From the NCBI GenBank assembly GCA_913057925.1, contig CAJXPG010000024.1:1-35429 (forward strand): a DNA stretch of 35,429 nucleotides, read 5' to 3'. Of this stretch, positions 18,278-26,685 are shown piece by piece. The first letter of the stretch is position 1, and every line of letters begins with the position of its first letter. A model generated the notes under the pieces. The model was given only the letters and a program-made list of their open reading frames with translations, did not search any database and had not been told where the DNA came from. Both the position numbers and the translations under genes were made by a program. The stretch is from an uncultured Colwellia sp. Its GTDB lineage: Bacteria; Pseudomonadota; Gammaproteobacteria; Enterobacterales; Alteromonadaceae.

Positions 18278-18977
18278 GATGTGCGTCTATCTCGTTTGGT
18301 AACCCGCTTTGATAACTCACGTCAGTAGCATCAAGTAAGGTTATTAAATGTTTTACTAACGCGGTACTTGCGCTAGCGGTATCTTGTGGGCCTTTTAAAT
18401 CGGCAGTTTGTACCATCTCTAAACCTGCATACCCGCAAGGGTTTATGCGAAGAAACGGTGATAAATCCATATTGACATTGATGGCTAAACCATGAAAAGA
18501 ACAGCCTTTGCGAACCCGTAATCCTAATGAAGCGACTTTCTTTTCATCGACATAAACACCCGGTGCATCGGCTTTGGCATAAGCGGTAATATTATAGTCA
18601 GCTAATGCTGCCACAATACTGTTCTCAATCAAGGTTACTAATTGTCTGACGCCAATTTTTTTACGGCGTAAGTTAATCATAAAGTAAATAACTTGTTGGC
18701 CTGGACCGTGATATGTTACTTGGCCGCCACGGTCAACCTTGACTACTTCAATATCGCCGGGCACCAATAAATGCTCAGCTTTACCTGCTTGTCCTTGTGT
18801 AAAAACAGCAGGGTGCTCAACAAGCCACAGCTCATCGGCTATGGTTTCATCGCGGTTATCAGTGAAGCGCTTCATGGCGTGCCAAACTTGGCTGTAATCC
18901 ATAGTATTAAGCTGTCTGATAACTAATGAATCAGCAAGAGATGGGCTCTCTTTTACATCAGTTGGAGTTAATGCCAC
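18270..18977 (-). CDS. lipB: Octanoyl-[ACP]:protein N-octanoyltransferase
   Basis: This is a 235-residue transferase that moves octanoate from acyl carrier protein to lipoate-dependent enzyme domains, the first step of lipoate synthesis. The signature [12 protein letters not shown] covers 83-94. The catalytic pair is K147 ([10 protein letters not shown]) and C181 ([10 protein letters not shown]). The start is GTG at 18977, supported by GAGG with an 8-nt spacer. The first 18 residues are an extension compared with E. coli LipB. It sits between ybeD and lipA and overlaps lipA by 8 bases, matching the conserved ybeD-lipB neighbourhood. Confidence 0.96.
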   Translation of the reverse strand: MALTPTDVKESPSLADSLVIRQLNTMDYSQVWHAMKRFTDNRDETIADELWLVEHPAVFTQGQAGKAEHLLVPGDIEVVKVDRGGQVTYHGPGQQVIYFMINLRRKKIGVRQLVTLIENSIVAALADYNITAYAKADAPGVYVDEKKVASLGLRVRKGCSFHGLAINVNMDLSPFLRINPCGYAGLEMVQTADLKGPQDTASASTALVKHLITLLDATDVSYQSGLPNEIDAHHE

Positions 18978-18984
18978 TTGGCTA

Positions 18985-18990
18985 ACCTCG
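18985..18990 (-). promoter_or_regulatory. Ribosome binding site for the lipB GTG start
   Basis: CGAGGT on the minus strand places GAGG 8 nt before the GTG at 18977. This supports the non-ATG start over any internal ATG. Confidence 0.65.
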
Positions 18991-19028
18991 TAAATTTAGC
19001 GTTATTTTCTAATTACTGTTGGCTAGCG

Positions 19029-19292
19029 TTATAAAACGTAACGTACTTGCTCAATGGCGGTAAGCGTTTTATAGATAGTTTCAATGTGCTCTTTACTGGT
19101 AACTGTTACGGCAATTGACACTGAATGGTAATTGCCTTTTGAGCTTGGTTTTATTTTAGGAGCGTAATCTCCTGGAGTGTGCTTTTGTAATTCAGCAATA
19201 ATAAGATCAGGTAATTCATCACAGGCAATGCCCATAACTTTAAAATTTAATACAGTTGGAAATTCTAATAATTCGTCAAACTTGGTTTTCAT
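19029..19292 (-). CDS. ybeD: DUF493 family protein YbeD
   Basis: This is an 87-residue protein of the DUF493/YbeD family, with an ACT-like ferredoxin fold and no established activity. The family pattern is visible: MKTKFDELLEFPTVLNFKVMG at the start and TAIEQVRYVL at the end, with the same length as E. coli YbeD. It lies between dacA and lipB, as in E. coli, with 51 nt to lipB. A regulatory or binding role linked to lipoate or the envelope has been suggested only by its conserved position. Confidence 0.93.
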   Translation of the reverse strand: MKTKFDELLEFPTVLNFKVMGIACDELPDLIIAELQKHTPGDYAPKIKPSSKGNYHSVSIAVTVTSKEHIETIYKTLTAIEQVRYVL

Positions 19293-19390
19293 CTTTATTT
19301 ACTTCTCTATTCGAGCGAGATTGAGTCTTAATGAGGCTATTTTATCATTAAAAGCTAGACGCTGATATTAATTTGTTACTCAGCGGTTAC

Positions 19391-19423
19391 CAAAAACAAA
19401 AAAGCCTCAATAAAGAGGCTTTT
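19391..19423 (-). terminator. Intrinsic terminator of dacA
   Basis: GCCTC (19404-19408) pairs with GAGGC (19415-19419), extended by A-T pairs, with a T-rich run (TTTTTTGTTTTT) when read on the minus strand. It lies just after dacA and about 100 nt before ybeD, so ybeD-lipB-lipA probably have their own promoter or depend on readthrough. Confidence 0.85.
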
Positions 19424-19445
19424 AGATAATCAAGCTATTCAATTT

Positions 19446-20645
19446 TTAGTTGGCAAATTGCAACTTAACATAATCAACTAACTGGCTGAACATACTGCCT
19501 TCATTAACTTCTTCTAAAGTCACTAAAGGATATTGAGCAATATCTTTATCATCAAGTTGTAAGAATAAAGTGCCTACAACAGTACCTTTTGCTAATGGCG
19601 CAGTCAGTTGTTGGTTCAATTCAAAGTTAGCTTTTAAGTTTTTACGTTGACCACGAGGAATCGTGATTGGTGTATCTGAAATAATACCTAAATCAACATT
19701 CTCTCTATCACCCATCCAAACACGATTAGCGATAAACTTTTCACCGGCTTTGTAAGGCGTGATAGTTTCAAAAAAGCGGAAACCGTAGTTTAATAATTTT
19801 TTACTTTCAACTTTACGTGCTCTTTCGCTTGCTGTCCCCATAACTACGGTAACTAATCGCATATCACCTTTGGTAGCAGAGGTTACCAAGCTATAGCCAG
19901 CATTAGAAGTATGGCCAGTTTTCATACCGTCAACATTTAAGCTTTTATCCCATAATAAGCCATTACGGTTGTACTGTTTGATGTTGTTATAGGTAAATGA
20001 TTTTTGCTTGTAAATGGCGTACTCTTCAGGCACATCACGAATGAGAGCAATGGCAAGTGTTGCCATATCACGTGGCGTGGTCATATGTGAGTCGCTGTCT
20101 AAGCCGTGACTGTTTTCAAAGAAACTGCTGGACATGCCTAGCTGCTCAGCGTGGGCATTCATTAAATCGGCAAATGCACTTTCGCTCCCAGCGATATGCT
20201 CTGCCATAGCTACACAGGCATCATTACCTGAAGCAACGATAATCCCCTGGTTTAATAAGCTTACGGGTACTTCAGTACCTACTTCAATAAACATTTTTGA
20301 TGAGTCAGGGAATTTCTTAGCCCAAGCGTTTTCGCTGATCATCACTTTATCGGTATTTTTGATGTTGCCACTAACCAGCTCTTTACCAATGATATAACTA
20401 GTCATTATCTTGGTTAAGCTAGCTGGTGCTAATTGTGTATCGGCATTTTCTTCTGCAATGATTTTACCCGTAGTGTAATCAATTAAGATAAAGCCTTTAG
20501 CATTAATTTGTGGGGCATCAGGAATGATACTGATAGCTTGAGCTGTAGGGGCAAGTGCTATGGTGGCGCTAAATATGGCGCTACTAAGAAGAGTAAATAA
20601 TTTATTGTTGGTAAACTTACCAGAAAGTCGGGCTTTTTTAGTCAT
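19446..20645 (-). CDS. dacA: D-alanyl-D-alanine carboxypeptidase (PBP5/6 type)
   Basis: This is a 399-residue low-molecular-weight penicillin-binding protein that removes the terminal D-Ala from peptidoglycan stem peptides in the periplasm. A signal peptide covers 1-37, ending APTAQA. The active-site motifs are SLTK (S76, K79), SGN (139-141) and KTG (242-244). The C-terminal beta domain and the amphipathic end LVDYVKLQFAN, which anchors it to the membrane, are present. The open frame runs back to an ATG at 20699, but that would put 18 extra residues before the signal peptide and would include the promoter-like TATACT at 20690-20695. The ATG at 20645 is therefore chosen. It lies downstream of rlpA in the rod-shape cluster. 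Confidence 0.95.
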   Translation of the reverse strand: MTKKARLSGKFTNNKLFTLLSSAIFSATIALAPTAQAISIIPDAPQINAKGFILIDYTTGKIIAEENADTQLAPASLTKIMTSYIIGKELVSGNIKNTDKVMISENAWAKKFPDSSKMFIEVGTEVPVSLLNQGIIVASGNDACVAMAEHIAGSESAFADLMNAHAEQLGMSSSFFENSHGLDSDSHMTTPRDMATLAIALIRDVPEEYAIYKQKSFTYNNIKQYNRNGLLWDKSLNVDGMKTGHTSNAGYSLVTSATKGDMRLVTVVMGTASERARKVESKKLLNYGFRFFETITPYKAGEKFIANRVWMGDRENVDLGIISDTPITIPRGQRKNLKANFELNQQLTAPLAKGTVVGTLFLQLDDKDIAQYPLVTLEEVNEGSMFSQLVDYVKLQFAN

Positions 20646-20689
20646 ATTTTTAGTCGTGTGTGAAAAGTGAAGGAAATCAACTGGACGAA

Positions 20690-20741
20690 AGTATACCATT
20701 TCTAAAAAGCTTGGCTATGGGCAAAAAACAGATTTTGTCAA
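20690..20741 (-). promoter_or_regulatory. Candidate promoter(s) of dacA
   Basis: An extended -10 element TGGTATACT (TATACT at 20690-20695 on the minus strand) would start transcription about 38 nt before the dacA ATG. A perfect TTGACA lies further upstream at 20736-20741, but no good -10 follows it at 16-18 nt. The two may belong to different promoters. Confidence 0.4.
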
Positions 20742-20784
20742 TAATTGCACAGAAACATTATTTTTATTGTAACAACATTTTAGC

Positions 20785-20837
20785 ACGGTTCGCTCAACCG
20801 TCATTTAGGCTCTTAGTTTATCCTTTATCCTTTACCT
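20785..20837. repeat. Small hairpin and 7-bp tandem repeat between rlpA and dacA
   Basis: ACGGTT/AACCGT (20785-20790/20796-20801) forms a short hairpin without a T-run. Next to it, TTTATCC occurs twice in tandem at 20817-20830, followed by the variant TTTACCT. The function is unknown. Confidence 0.45.
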
Positions 20838-20874
20838 TTGGTCCGAAGGTGAGCTAATTGAGTGAGTTTCGTTT

Positions 20875-21780
20875 TTATGGCGCCGCTTTTGGGTAAGCAT
20901 TTGGATAACCATTATTTTTTAGTGCTAATAACAGTGCATTTAGCGTTGCAAGATCGCTAATGGGCCCTATTTGAATTCGATATATACCTTGTTGCTCGGG
21001 AAAGCTTGTTTGCTGCTTGTATTGTGCGGCTAATTTTTTCGCGGTTGTCACTGCTAAGTCTTTTTTGCTGGTAGCAAAAACTTGAATGTACGGGGTAGCA
21101 ATCCCCATAGATTTAATGGCATTTTTGTTGTTATTTGTAGTGGGATTTTTAACAGCTGTATGTGCTAAATCTGAAGCAACTTTAGTCGTTTTAGTCGCTT
21201 TGGCTGTTGGTACAATAACTTTACCGGTTTTTTCATCAAAGTTTGTAATCGCAACTATTTTCACCTGAGCTGTACCTGTTTTTAACATATCAAGCTTGTA
21301 AGCTGCGCTGTAAGATAAGTCAATAATTCTAGATTCGTGAAATGGGCCTCTGTCATTAACGCGAACAATAACCGATTTATCATTGTTGACATTGGTTACT
21401 TTTAAATAGGTCGGTAACGGTAAGTTTTTATGAGCAGCACTCATGGCGTACATGTCATAAATCTCACCGTTTGAGGTAAGGTGACCATGAAACTTTTTTC
21501 CGTACCAAGAAGCAATGCCTGTTTGTTCAAAGTTATGAGCGGTTGATAAAACTTTGTATGGTTTGCCAAAGACTTGATAGTCTTTATTGCCACCTCGAGA
21601 GTATGGTTCTGCACGCGGCGTTGCATCCTTTAACTCTGCGCTAGAGGGCAGGCGAGTTGGTGTACTGTCATGCTTTTGTTGATAGCGACCTGTGCTACAA
21701 CCTGCTAGAAAAGTTAACAATAAAAGGTAAGTAAAAGGTTTTGTGCAAAAATGAGTAAGGGTAATATTCTTTAAAAGCAA
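20875..21780 (-). CDS. rlpA: Septal ring lytic transglycosylase RlpA
   Basis: This is a 301-residue outer-membrane lipoprotein. The lipobox LAGC gives lipidated C28. The double-psi beta-barrel domain (about 85-180) holds GIASWYGKKFHG, TSNGEIYDMYAMSAAHK and VRVNDRGPF, the signature of RlpA enzymes that cut denuded glycan strands. The C-terminal SPOR domain (about 225-298, IQVFATSKKDLA to IGPISDLATLNALLLALK) binds denuded peptidoglycan at the division septum. A linker rich in Lys, Thr and Asn joins the two. It lies 23 nt downstream of rodA in the rod-shape operon, in the same order as in E. coli. Confidence 0.95.
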   Translation of the reverse strand: MLLKNITLTHFCTKPFTYLLLLTFLAGCSTGRYQQKHDSTPTRLPSSAELKDATPRAEPYSRGGNKDYQVFGKPYKVLSTAHNFEQTGIASWYGKKFHGHLTSNGEIYDMYAMSAAHKNLPLPTYLKVTNVNNDKSVIVRVNDRGPFHESRIIDLSYSAAYKLDMLKTGTAQVKIVAITNFDEKTGKVIVPTAKATKTTKVASDLAHTAVKNPTTNNNKNAIKSMGIATPYIQVFATSKKDLAVTTAKKLAAQYKQQTSFPEQQGIYRIQIGPISDLATLNALLLALKNNGYPNAYPKAAP

Positions 21781-21803
21781 GGCGCAAAATCCTAAATTAT
21801 TGA

Positions 21804-22919
21804 TTACACATGAAAACGTCTGTGAGTACTAATGGCCATTAATATGCCAAATCCTAACATCAATGTCACCATTGAAGTACCGCCATAGCTCACTAGAGGT
21901 AAAGGTACACCAACAACGGGTAATAACCCTGATACCATGCCTATATTGACAAATACATAGACAAAGAAAGTCAATGTAAGACTGCCTGCGAGTAGTTTGG
22001 TAAATGCATGCTGAGCATTTACCGCAATCCATAAACCGCGCATCACCACAAATAAATACACTGCAAGGAGTGCGGCAACACCTATTAAGCCAAACTCTTC
22101 ACTAAAGACTGAAAAAATAAAGTCCGTATGGCGCTCAGGTAAAAATTCAAGCTGAGATTGTGTACCTTGCAGCCACCCTTTACCATTAATACCACCAGAG
22201 CCTATGGCTATTTTAGATTGAATAATATGGTAACCCGAGCCAAGTGGATCTTGCTCAGGGTTTAAGAAAGTCATTACCCGTTGCTTTTGATAAGGTTTCA
22301 TCAAAAACATCCATAAAATAGGTACAAACGCAGAAGCTAAGCCAACGCATACCATGATCAAGCGCCAACTTGCGCCTGCGAGAAATATGACGAAGATACC
22401 TGAGCTTGCTATTAACAAAGAAGTCCCTAAGTCGGGTTGCTTTGCGATAAGTAGAGTAGGCAGCAATACTAGAATAAAGGCGAGTACCACGGTTGATATT
22501 TTTACCGGCAAGTTTTCCTGACTAACAAACCAAGCAATCATAATTGGCACAATCAACTTCATAATTTCTGAAGGTTGGAATTTAATAAAGCCTAGGTCAA
22601 GCCAGCGTTGTGCGCCTTTACCTACATGGCCAAAGAGTAAAACACTCACCAGCATTAATAAGCCTAAGATAAAAACCGGCACCGCCCATTTTCGATAAGC
22701 CAACGGTGGTATTTGTGCCACAATGAACATGCCTAATAGTGCAACACCGATACTTCTTGCTTTACGAATAACTACACCGGTTTCTTGGCCACCGGCGCTG
22801 TAAACTAAAAATAATCCTAAAGCTAATAACGTTAGAATGCCTAGTAAAAGTGGTATATCTAAATGAAGTCGTTGCCAGAGGGTACGAACCTTTTGTTGAT
22901 CTTGTCCGGTACTGCGCAT
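21804..22919 (-). CDS. rodA: Peptidoglycan glycosyltransferase RodA (SEDS family)
   Basis: This is a 371-residue polytopic inner-membrane protein with about ten helices. It polymerises lipid II in the elongasome together with PBP2. The SEDS signatures are visible: the extracellular loop PERHTDFIFSVFSEEFGLIG contains the catalytic-region Asp, and GLLPVVGVPLPLVSYGGTS lies near the C-terminus. Its ATG overlaps the stop codon of mrdA by one base (TAATG), which indicates translational coupling and the 1:1 partnership of the two proteins. E. coli calls it mrdB. Confidence 0.96.
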   Translation of the reverse strand: MRSTGQDQQKVRTLWQRLHLDIPLLLGILTLLALGLFLVYSAGGQETGVVIRKARSIGVALLGMFIVAQIPPLAYRKWAVPVFILGLLMLVSVLLFGHVGKGAQRWLDLGFIKFQPSEIMKLIVPIMIAWFVSQENLPVKISTVVLAFILVLLPTLLIAKQPDLGTSLLIASSGIFVIFLAGASWRLIMVCVGLASAFVPILWMFLMKPYQKQRVMTFLNPEQDPLGSGYHIIQSKIAIGSGGINGKGWLQGTQSQLEFLPERHTDFIFSVFSEEFGLIGVAALLAVYLFVVMRGLWIAVNAQHAFTKLLAGSLTLTFFVYVFVNIGMVSGLLPVVGVPLPLVSYGGTSMVTLMLGFGILMAISTHRRFHV

Positions 22920-24874
22920 TACTCAGCCTCTCTTGCTTGGTGGGTGCTAGCTGAATTAGGCTGCTTAATAAATCTGTGTCGATGACTGGTGATAACTCTA
23001 TCACCGAAGTATTGATCCATAATTTGTCTTGCAACAGGGGCCGCATTGGTACCACCACCACCTTTTTCGACATTTTCTATGGCAACGGCAACGACAATTT
23101 CTGGTTTTTCAAAGGGCGCAAAAGCAATGAACATAGCGTTATCACGTTTATTTTCACTGGTGGTTTTAGCGTCATATTTTTCACCCTGTTTTCGTCTGGC
23201 TACTTGTGCAGAGCCTGTTTTGCCCGACGCATCATACTTAGCGCCTTTAAATGCAGCATGAGCTGTGGCACCAACAGTTTGAACTGTGCTATGCATGGCA
23301 TCAAGTACGACATTCCAATGCTCATCATTTTTTAACTTAAGCGGTGCTTGTGGCTCATAAACTGTTGGCGTAATCTGATGATAAGCGTTACCACTACTTT
23401 CGATGATTAACTCACTGTTGGCTTTTAATAAATGCGGTATTTTACGCTCACCACGGTTTACCAAAGTCGTTAATGCTTGAGTTAATTGTAATGGGGTTAC
23501 TGTCCAATAGCTTTGGCCAATGCCGACAGAAAGTGTTTCTCCGGTGTACCAAGATTTATTATAACGAGCGCGCTTCCAAGCAACGCTAGGCATAATACCT
23601 TTGCTTTCTTCATGAATATCTAGGCCTGTTCTTTCGCCAAAGCCAAATCGTTCCATCATAGTACTAATTTTAGTGATGCCTAATTTAAAGGCCAGATCGT
23701 AAAAGTAGATGTTACATGACTGTTCAATTGCCTTGCGTAAATTTACTTTTCCATGCCCCCAAGGTAGCCAATCGCGATATTTGTTTGGTAAGCCTTTTAG
23801 TTGATACCAACCGGGATCATTAACAATAGTCGTAGGTGTAATTATGTTTTCTTCTAACCCGGTTAAAGCAAGAAATGGTTTTACCGTCGATGCCGGCGGG
23901 TAACCTTGTACACTGCGGTTGATAAGCGGTAAATCTTTCGATTCTAGTAATTTTTTATAGTTTTTACTGCTGATGCCATGAACAAATAAATTACCATCGT
24001 AGCTAGGGTTTGAATACATTGCCAATATGCCGCCAGTACGTGGGTCCATGGCGACAATTGCCCCCCGTTTTCCTGATAATGCGCGCTTTGCAATCATTTG
24101 TAATTCAATATCAAGCGTTAGCGTTAGGTCTTTACCTGGCAGAGGAGGGGTATAGTTAAGCGTACGTATCACCCGTCCTTGGTTATTGATCTCTACTTCT
24201 TGGTGACCAATGCTGCCATGTAACATATCTTCATAATATCGTTCGATACCTAAGCGGCCGATACCATAGGTAGCAGCATAATTTTCTGATTTACCTTCTT
24301 GTTCTAATTTATTAGCATCTTTACGGTTAATACGTGCAACATAGCCTAAATTATGTGTAGTCAAGTCAGAAAAAGGGTAGTAACGTTTCAATCGTGCATT
24401 AACAAATATTCCAGGGAACTTATGTTGATTGACCGAAAATAAAGCCACTTGTTGATCGCTTAAGCGAGTGTGTAACTCTACTGGTTTGAAGCGGCGCTTT
24501 CGTTTCATTCGCTTAAAGAACTTACTTTGACGCTCTTTGCTAATATTTAGTAATTGACTGACTTGAGCAACACTTTCTTCAATATCATCAACATCTTCAG
24601 CAATCACTTCTAGACTGTAAACGGGCTTATTATCGGCGAGTAATACACCGTTACGATCGTAAATAAGACCGCGATTAGGTGCCACGGGGAGTAATTTAAT
24701 ACGGTTGGAGTTAGAGCGTGTTTGGTATTTTTCGAAAGACTCAACTTGTAAGGTAAAGACATTACCTAGCAGGATAAGTAATACCAGCACTACAATACAA
24801 AAAGCAATAAACGTGCGGCGAGCAAATAAGTTTGCTTCCGCACTATGGTTTCTTATCGCAACACGACGAGTCAC
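22919..24874 (-). CDS. mrdA: Penicillin-binding protein 2 (peptidoglycan transpeptidase)
   Basis: This is a 651-residue class B PBP that cross-links peptidoglycan during lateral wall growth. A single TM anchor lies at about 21-41. The pedestal region (about 60-245) includes APNRGLIYDRNGVLLADN. The transpeptidase domain carries S329-T-V-K332 (PPASTVKPF), S386-C-N388 and K552-T-G554. Length and the start MTRRVAIRNHSAEANLF fit the E. coli protein (633 residues). It is coupled to rodA by a one-base overlap and follows rlmH by 65 nt. Confidence 0.97.
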   Translation of the reverse strand: MTRRVAIRNHSAEANLFARRTFIAFCIVVLVLLILLGNVFTLQVESFEKYQTRSNSNRIKLLPVAPNRGLIYDRNGVLLADNKPVYSLEVIAEDVDDIEESVAQVSQLLNISKERQSKFFKRMKRKRRFKPVELHTRLSDQQVALFSVNQHKFPGIFVNARLKRYYPFSDLTTHNLGYVARINRKDANKLEQEGKSENYAATYGIGRLGIERYYEDMLHGSIGHQEVEINNQGRVIRTLNYTPPLPGKDLTLTLDIELQMIAKRALSGKRGAIVAMDPRTGGILAMYSNPSYDGNLFVHGISSKNYKKLLESKDLPLINRSVQGYPPASTVKPFLALTGLEENIITPTTIVNDPGWYQLKGLPNKYRDWLPWGHGKVNLRKAIEQSCNIYFYDLAFKLGITKISTMMERFGFGERTGLDIHEESKGIMPSVAWKRARYNKSWYTGETLSVGIGQSYWTVTPLQLTQALTTLVNRGERKIPHLLKANSELIIESSGNAYHQITPTVYEPQAPLKLKNDEHWNVVLDAMHSTVQTVGATAHAAFKGAKYDASGKTGSAQVARRKQGEKYDAKTTSENKRDNAMFIAFAPFEKPEIVVAVAIENVEKGGGGTNAAPVARQIMDQYFGDRVITSHRHRFIKQPNSASTHQAREAE

Positions 24875-24939
24875 TAGCTGACTCTAGCTAAGATTAAGTG
24901 GGTGACAAAAGTATTGGCTAAAGCACACATTAACAAACG

Positions 24940-25410
24940 TTATTCTCTGTGATATGGGTGGTTAGTGTTAACGCTCCAAGCTCGGTATAAGCTTTCTGCG
25001 ATAAGTATTCGCACCATTGGATGAGGCAGCGTTAGCGCAGATAAGGACCATTTTTGCTCAGATGCTTTGATGCACGCTGGTGACAAGCCTTCAGGGCCCC
25101 CAACAAGCAGTGCAACATCTCTACCGTCAAGTTGCCAGCTTTCAAGCTGTTTAGCAAGCTTTGGTGTTGTCCACGCTTGTCCTTCCACCTCCAACGTGAC
25201 AATACGACTTCCTTTTGGAATAGCGGCAAGCAATAACTCACCTTCTTTGGCAAGGATACGATTGATATCAGCATTTTTGCCGCGCTTACCTGCAGGAATT
25301 TCAACTAGGTTAAAACTTAAATCTCTCGGAAAGCGTCGGCTATATTCTTCAAAACCTTGACTAACCCATGCAGGCATTTTGCTGCCAACAGCATATAAAG
25401 TGAGTTTCAT
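24940..25410 (-). CDS. rlmH: 23S rRNA pseudouridine1915 N3-methyltransferase
   Basis: This is a 156-residue SPOUT-fold enzyme that uses SAM to methylate pseudouridine 1915 in helix 69 of 23S rRNA. It acts on the assembled 70S ribosome. The knot region has [10 protein letters not shown] and [14 protein letters not shown], and the C-terminus NHPYHRE is the family signature. Length matches the E. coli protein (155). It sits between rsfS and mrdA, as in E. coli. Confidence 0.97.
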   Translation of the reverse strand: MKLTLYAVGSKMPAWVSQGFEEYSRRFPRDLSFNLVEIPAGKRGKNADINRILAKEGELLLAAIPKGSRIVTLEVEGQAWTTPKLAKQLESWQLDGRDVALLVGGPEGLSPACIKASEQKWSLSALTLPHPMVRILIAESLYRAWSVNTNHPYHRE

Positions 25411-25495
25411 AAATCTTTATTATTGTGGTTAATGAAGAGGAAAGTTGCTTCCCTTAAATATAAATTAATAACTATGTAGCGTAAAATTGCGCTGG

Positions 25496-25575
25496 AAAAG
25501 TAACGAGAGCAAGGCGGTTGATAGAGGAATAGTCCACTATTGCGATGGAAACCAACGAAGCTATTGTTACCTTTT
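25496..25575. repeat. Imperfect palindromic intergenic element
   Basis: An element of about 80 bp is bounded by AAAAGTAAC on the left and GTTACCTTTT on the right. At its centre is a perfect AATAGT-CC-ACTATT (about 25528-25541). The arms in between match imperfectly, with the GAGAGC/GCTATT and GGCGGTTG/CCAAC segments roughly pairing. The whole could fold into one long hairpin. It lies between rsfS and rlmH, which are tightly linked in many relatives. The form is that of REP- or MITE-like dispersed repeats, but no second copy is visible in this window. Confidence 0.5.
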
Positions 25576-25585
25576 AACCAGTAAT

Positions 25586-25906
25586 TTATTCAGCCCAAAG
25601 TTGTTCTAAGTTATACTTATCACGTTGTTCATCAGTCATTACATGAACAATAATATCGCCTAAATCTACTAAAGCCCACTCGCCAACATCATTACCTTCC
25701 ATGCCTCTTGGCTCTGCGCCTTTAGCACGTGACTCAATGGCAACTGATTGTGCAATTGATTTTACATGACGGTTAGAGTTACCAGAACAAATAATCATGT
25801 AATCAGCAAAGCTGGCTTTATCGCCAATATGTAGCGCAATAATGTCTCTGCCTTTCATGTCTTCAAGTTGTTCTATGACAAATGCTTTAAGTTGTTCAGT
25901 TTCCAA
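25586..25906 (-). CDS. rsfS: Ribosomal silencing factor RsfS
   Basis: This is a 106-residue protein that binds L14 (uL14) on the large subunit and blocks subunit joining when nutrients are scarce. Family features are all visible: DMKGRDIIALHIGDKASFADYM, ICSGNSNRHVKSIA, EGNDVGEWALVDLGDIIVHVM and the C-terminal YNLEQLW. Length fits the E. coli protein (YbeB, 105). It lies 93 nt downstream of nadD on the same strand. Confidence 0.97.
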   Translation of the reverse strand: METEQLKAFVIEQLEDMKGRDIIALHIGDKASFADYMIICSGNSNRHVKSIAQSVAIESRAKGAEPRGMEGNDVGEWALVDLGDIIVHVMTDEQRDKYNLEQLWAE

Positions 25907-25999
25907 GGTGTTATTCCTGTCGTTAATCGTAGCTTTTGATGTGCCTTATACAGGCAATCATAAATAATAGTGCGATATTAACACTTTTTACGCGCAGGG

Positions 26000-26659
26000 T
26001 TAACGGTAAAGCTTATTTTTGTGAATAAAATCTGAAATTTCCGGTAAAAGTTGTTCAGAGCAGTCTTTTTGTTGGGATAAGTCTTGTCGTATTTGAGTCG
26101 ATGAAATAGGGAAGAAGCTTTTTTGTGCAAAAAATATCTTGCCTGCTGGCCGTTGTGTTAATTGATTTTCATCTGTTGTTTGGTAGTTTGCTATTAGTTG
26201 CTTGGTTTCATCATTAAAGGCTTCAACCGGGTAGTCAGGCCGGGCATTCACAACCAAATGGCATAAGGTTAATATTTCTTGAAACCTATACCAGCGGGTA
26301 AACGACATTAAAGAGTCCATGCCGATAATAAAATAAAGCGGCTGCTCAGGATGCTGCTGCTTTAACTCTTTTAAGGTATCAACAGTATATGAGTGGCCAG
26401 AGCGAGTTAACTCACGGGTATCGCAATGAAATAAAGGGTGGTTTAGGCAAGCTAACTCGACCATGGCAGCACGTTGCGAGGCACTAGCATGAGGGATTAA
26501 CTCCTCAGAGGTTTTATGTGGCGGAATGTGTGCTGGTATCAGGAGTACCTTTTCTAAACCTAATTCTTTAGCTACCCCTTGGGCTGATTTTATATGCCCT
26601 TGATGAATTGGATCAAAAGTGCCGCCTAAAATGCCTAGGGCAGGTTGTTTTAATGTCAT
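26000..26659 (-). CDS. nadD: Nicotinate-nucleotide adenylyltransferase
   Basis: This is a 219-residue enzyme that adenylates nicotinate mononucleotide to deamido-NAD in NAD synthesis. The nucleotidyltransferase motif GGTFDPIHQGH covers 12-22. IPPHKT, the FIIGMDSLMSFTRWYRF segment and the C-terminal ISSTQIR motif are present. Length fits E. coli NadD (213). It follows holA by 26 nt and belongs to the leuS-lptE-holA-nadD transcription unit. Confidence 0.97.
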   Translation of the reverse strand: MTLKQPALGILGGTFDPIHQGHIKSAQGVAKELGLEKVLLIPAHIPPHKTSEELIPHASASQRAAMVELACLNHPLFHCDTRELTRSGHSYTVDTLKELKQQHPEQPLYFIIGMDSLMSFTRWYRFQEILTLCHLVVNARPDYPVEAFNDETKQLIANYQTTDENQLTQRPAGKIFFAQKSFFPISSTQIRQDLSQQKDCSEQLLPEISDFIHKNKLYR

Positions 26660-26685
26660 TAAAGCTTCCCAATCAAGGTGAAATA

